Of a DNA stretch of 5,834 nt, positions 4,712 to 5,834 are shown piece after piece (the first letter of the stretch is position 1; every line of letters starts with the position of its first letter). Location: assembly GCA_028290085.1 (NCBI GenBank), contig JAQGKN010000016.1:1-5834 (forward strand), in the 5' to 3' direction. The DNA comes from Hyphomicrobiales bacterium (GTDB lineage Bacteria; Pseudomonadota; Alphaproteobacteria; Rhizobiales; Beijerinckiaceae). The notes below the pieces were generated by a model, which had not been told where the DNA came from, made no database searches, and was given only the letters and a program-made list of their open reading frames with translations. Position numbers and translations under genes: made by a program.

Positions 4712-5834
4712 TCATCCCCCGAAAAGCTTTTCGAAAATATTGGGTTCGCGCTGCTGCGGCATTGCGTTTCTGTTGACGTCCCGTGCATTGGCGTTGGCGC
4801 CGTTGGGAATCGAGCCCGGCGGGATCAGCGCACCAATCGGATCGGGACGCTGCGGATAAGCCCGCACCGGCATCGGCTGTCCCTGCGCCATCTGTGCTGA
4901 CGGCGCGATGCCCATCGGCGCACCCGGAACATTCCTGCTGGCCATAGGCATTCCCAAATCGGCAGGCGGCGGTGGCGGCGGAGCCACAGGGCCGGCTGGA
5001 TTTCGCCAGACGCCAGAGGGCAGGGCGGCGGGCGGCACATCCTTCAATGCCTCGCGCATGTAATTGCTCCAGACCGCAACAGGCAGATTGCTTCCCGAGA
5101 CTTTCTTTGTCGGTGAATTATCGTCGTTGCCGAGCCAGACGCCGGTGACCAGCGTGCTCGTGTAGCCGACGAACCAGGCGTCTCGATAATTCTGCGATGT
5201 TCCCGTCTTGCCCGCAGCCTGCCAGCCGGGCAATTCCGCCTTGCGGGCGGTGCCGGTCAGCAGCGTCTCCTGCAGCATGGCGTTCATCATCGCCACATAT
5301 TGCGGCTCGATGATGCGCCCGAAACTGGCGCCTTTTCGCTGATAGAGCTGCTGGCCGTCGGCCGTGCGAACCCGCGTGATGATATGCGGCTGCACGCGGA
5401 TGCCGCCATTCGCGAAAGGCGCGTAAGCGCTGACAAGCTCGAGGGGCGTGACCTCAGAGGTTCCCAGAGCGATCGATGCATTAGCCTGCAGGTCCGAGAC
5501 GATGCCGAGTCGGTGCGCGGTCGCCGCCACAGCCTTGGGGCCGACTTCGAGGCCGAGCCGAACAGCGACCGTGTTCAACGACATGGCCAGTGCGCGCGTC
5601 AGCGTCACCGCGCCATTGTAATCGTGCGACGAATTCTCCGGCTGCCACCCTTTCACATTGATCGGCGCATCCTCACGCAACGTGTCCGGTGTCAAACCAC
5701 GTTCGAGCGCAGTCAGATACACGAACGGTTTGAAGGCGGAGCCCGGCTGCCGCTTGGCAGCGACGGCGCGATTGAATTGGCTGTCGGAATAATTGCGGCC
5801 CCCGACCAGCGCCTTGATCTGCCCGCCGGGATCA
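4712..5834 (-). CDS. Class A penicillin-binding protein (PBP1A type), C-terminal transpeptidase part
   Basis: Bifunctional peptidoglycan synthase; the glycosyltransferase domain and membrane anchor lie beyond the right edge. The visible 373 residues begin DPGGQIKALVGGRNYSDSQF and continue into the transpeptidase domain, which acts in the periplasm and cross-links stem peptides. The catalytic motifs, numbered from the first visible residue, are SAFK with Ser 32 and Lys 35 in RQPGSAFKPF, SLN at 85-87, and KTG at 209-211 in AGKTGTSQNYRDAWFVGYT. All are intact. After the domain (about residue 278) comes a tail of roughly 95 residues rich in Pro, Ala, Met and Asn with a run of six prolines, ending NIFEKLFGG. 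A GTG at 5722 lies inside the domain after the catalytic Ser, so it is not a real start. The gene converges on DUF1150 across a hairpin. The PBP1A subtype (mrcA/ponA) is inferred from the QFNRA...QPGSAFKPFVY signature. Confidence 0.93.
   Translation of the reverse strand, partial: DPGGQIKALVGGRNYSDSQFNRAVAAKRQPGSAFKPFVYLTALERGLTPDTLREDAPINVKGWQPENSSHDYNGAVTLTRALAMSLNTVAVRLGLEVGPKAVAATAHRLGIVSDLQANASIALGTSEVTPLELVSAYAPFANGGIRVQPHIITRVRTADGQQLYQRKGASFGRIIEPQYVAMMNAMLQETLLTGTARKAELPGWQAAGKTGTSQNYRDAWFVGYTSTLVTGVWLGNDDNSPTKKVSGSNLPVAVWSNYMREALKDVPPAALPSGVWRNPAGPVAPPPPPPADLGMPMASRNVPGAPMGIAPSAQMAQGQPMPVRAYPQRPDPIGALIPPGSIPNGANANARDVNRNAMPQQREPNIFEKLFGG

Noticed and set aside
5722..5834. GTG at 5722 as the start of a short PBP-like protein
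   Set aside because: The same frame continues without a stop to the window edge and contains the catalytic SAFK motif upstream of the GTG, so the gene is simply cut by the window.

Overview
This is a high-GC chromosomal segment with no mobile element, CRISPR array or RNA gene. Its gene content points to an alphaproteobacterium of the Hyphomicrobiales (Rhizobiales): a Fur-family Irr iron regulator divergent from fabA-fabB, an Hsp20 paired with a DUF1150 protein, and a class A penicillin-binding protein with a Pro-rich tail. I cannot assign a genus. The genes look like ordinary, intact core genes. The most unusual content is in the non-coding DNA around hsp20.

Layout. (1) On the minus strand, fabA (1148-636) and the 5' part of fabB (550 to the left edge) form the anaerobic unsaturated fatty acid operon. 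(2) Diverging from them on the plus strand is irr (1391-1891), which carries a Cys-Pro heme-regulatory-type motif and a His cluster. A good sigma70-like promoter lies upstream. (3) irr converges, with only 4 bases between stop codons, on a minus-strand gene for an exported protein with two bacterial SH3 domains (2474-1896). (4) A 293-base divergent intergenic region leads to a D-2-hydroxyacid dehydrogenase of the glyoxylate/hydroxypyruvate reductase type (2768-3763). (5) Next comes a heat-shock unit: a sigma32 (RpoH)-type promoter, a roughly 60-nt leader with two look-alike hairpins whose second arm covers the Shine-Dalgarno sequence (a ROSE-like RNA thermometer candidate), hsp20 (3906-4334), a hairpin across the hsp20 stop codon, and a DUF1150 gene (4393-4659). 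(6) A long inverted repeat (4669-4703) separates this unit from the convergent C-terminal part of a PBP1A-type gene, which runs off the right edge.

How they fit together. The fab genes set membrane lipid unsaturation, Irr coordinates heme and iron supply, the SH3 protein and PBP act in the periplasm or cell wall, and the Hsp20 unit appears to be controlled twice by temperature: transcription through RpoH and translation through the leader. No wholly new system is evident. The paired-hairpin leader and the hsp20-DUF1150 pair are the parts most worth following up.
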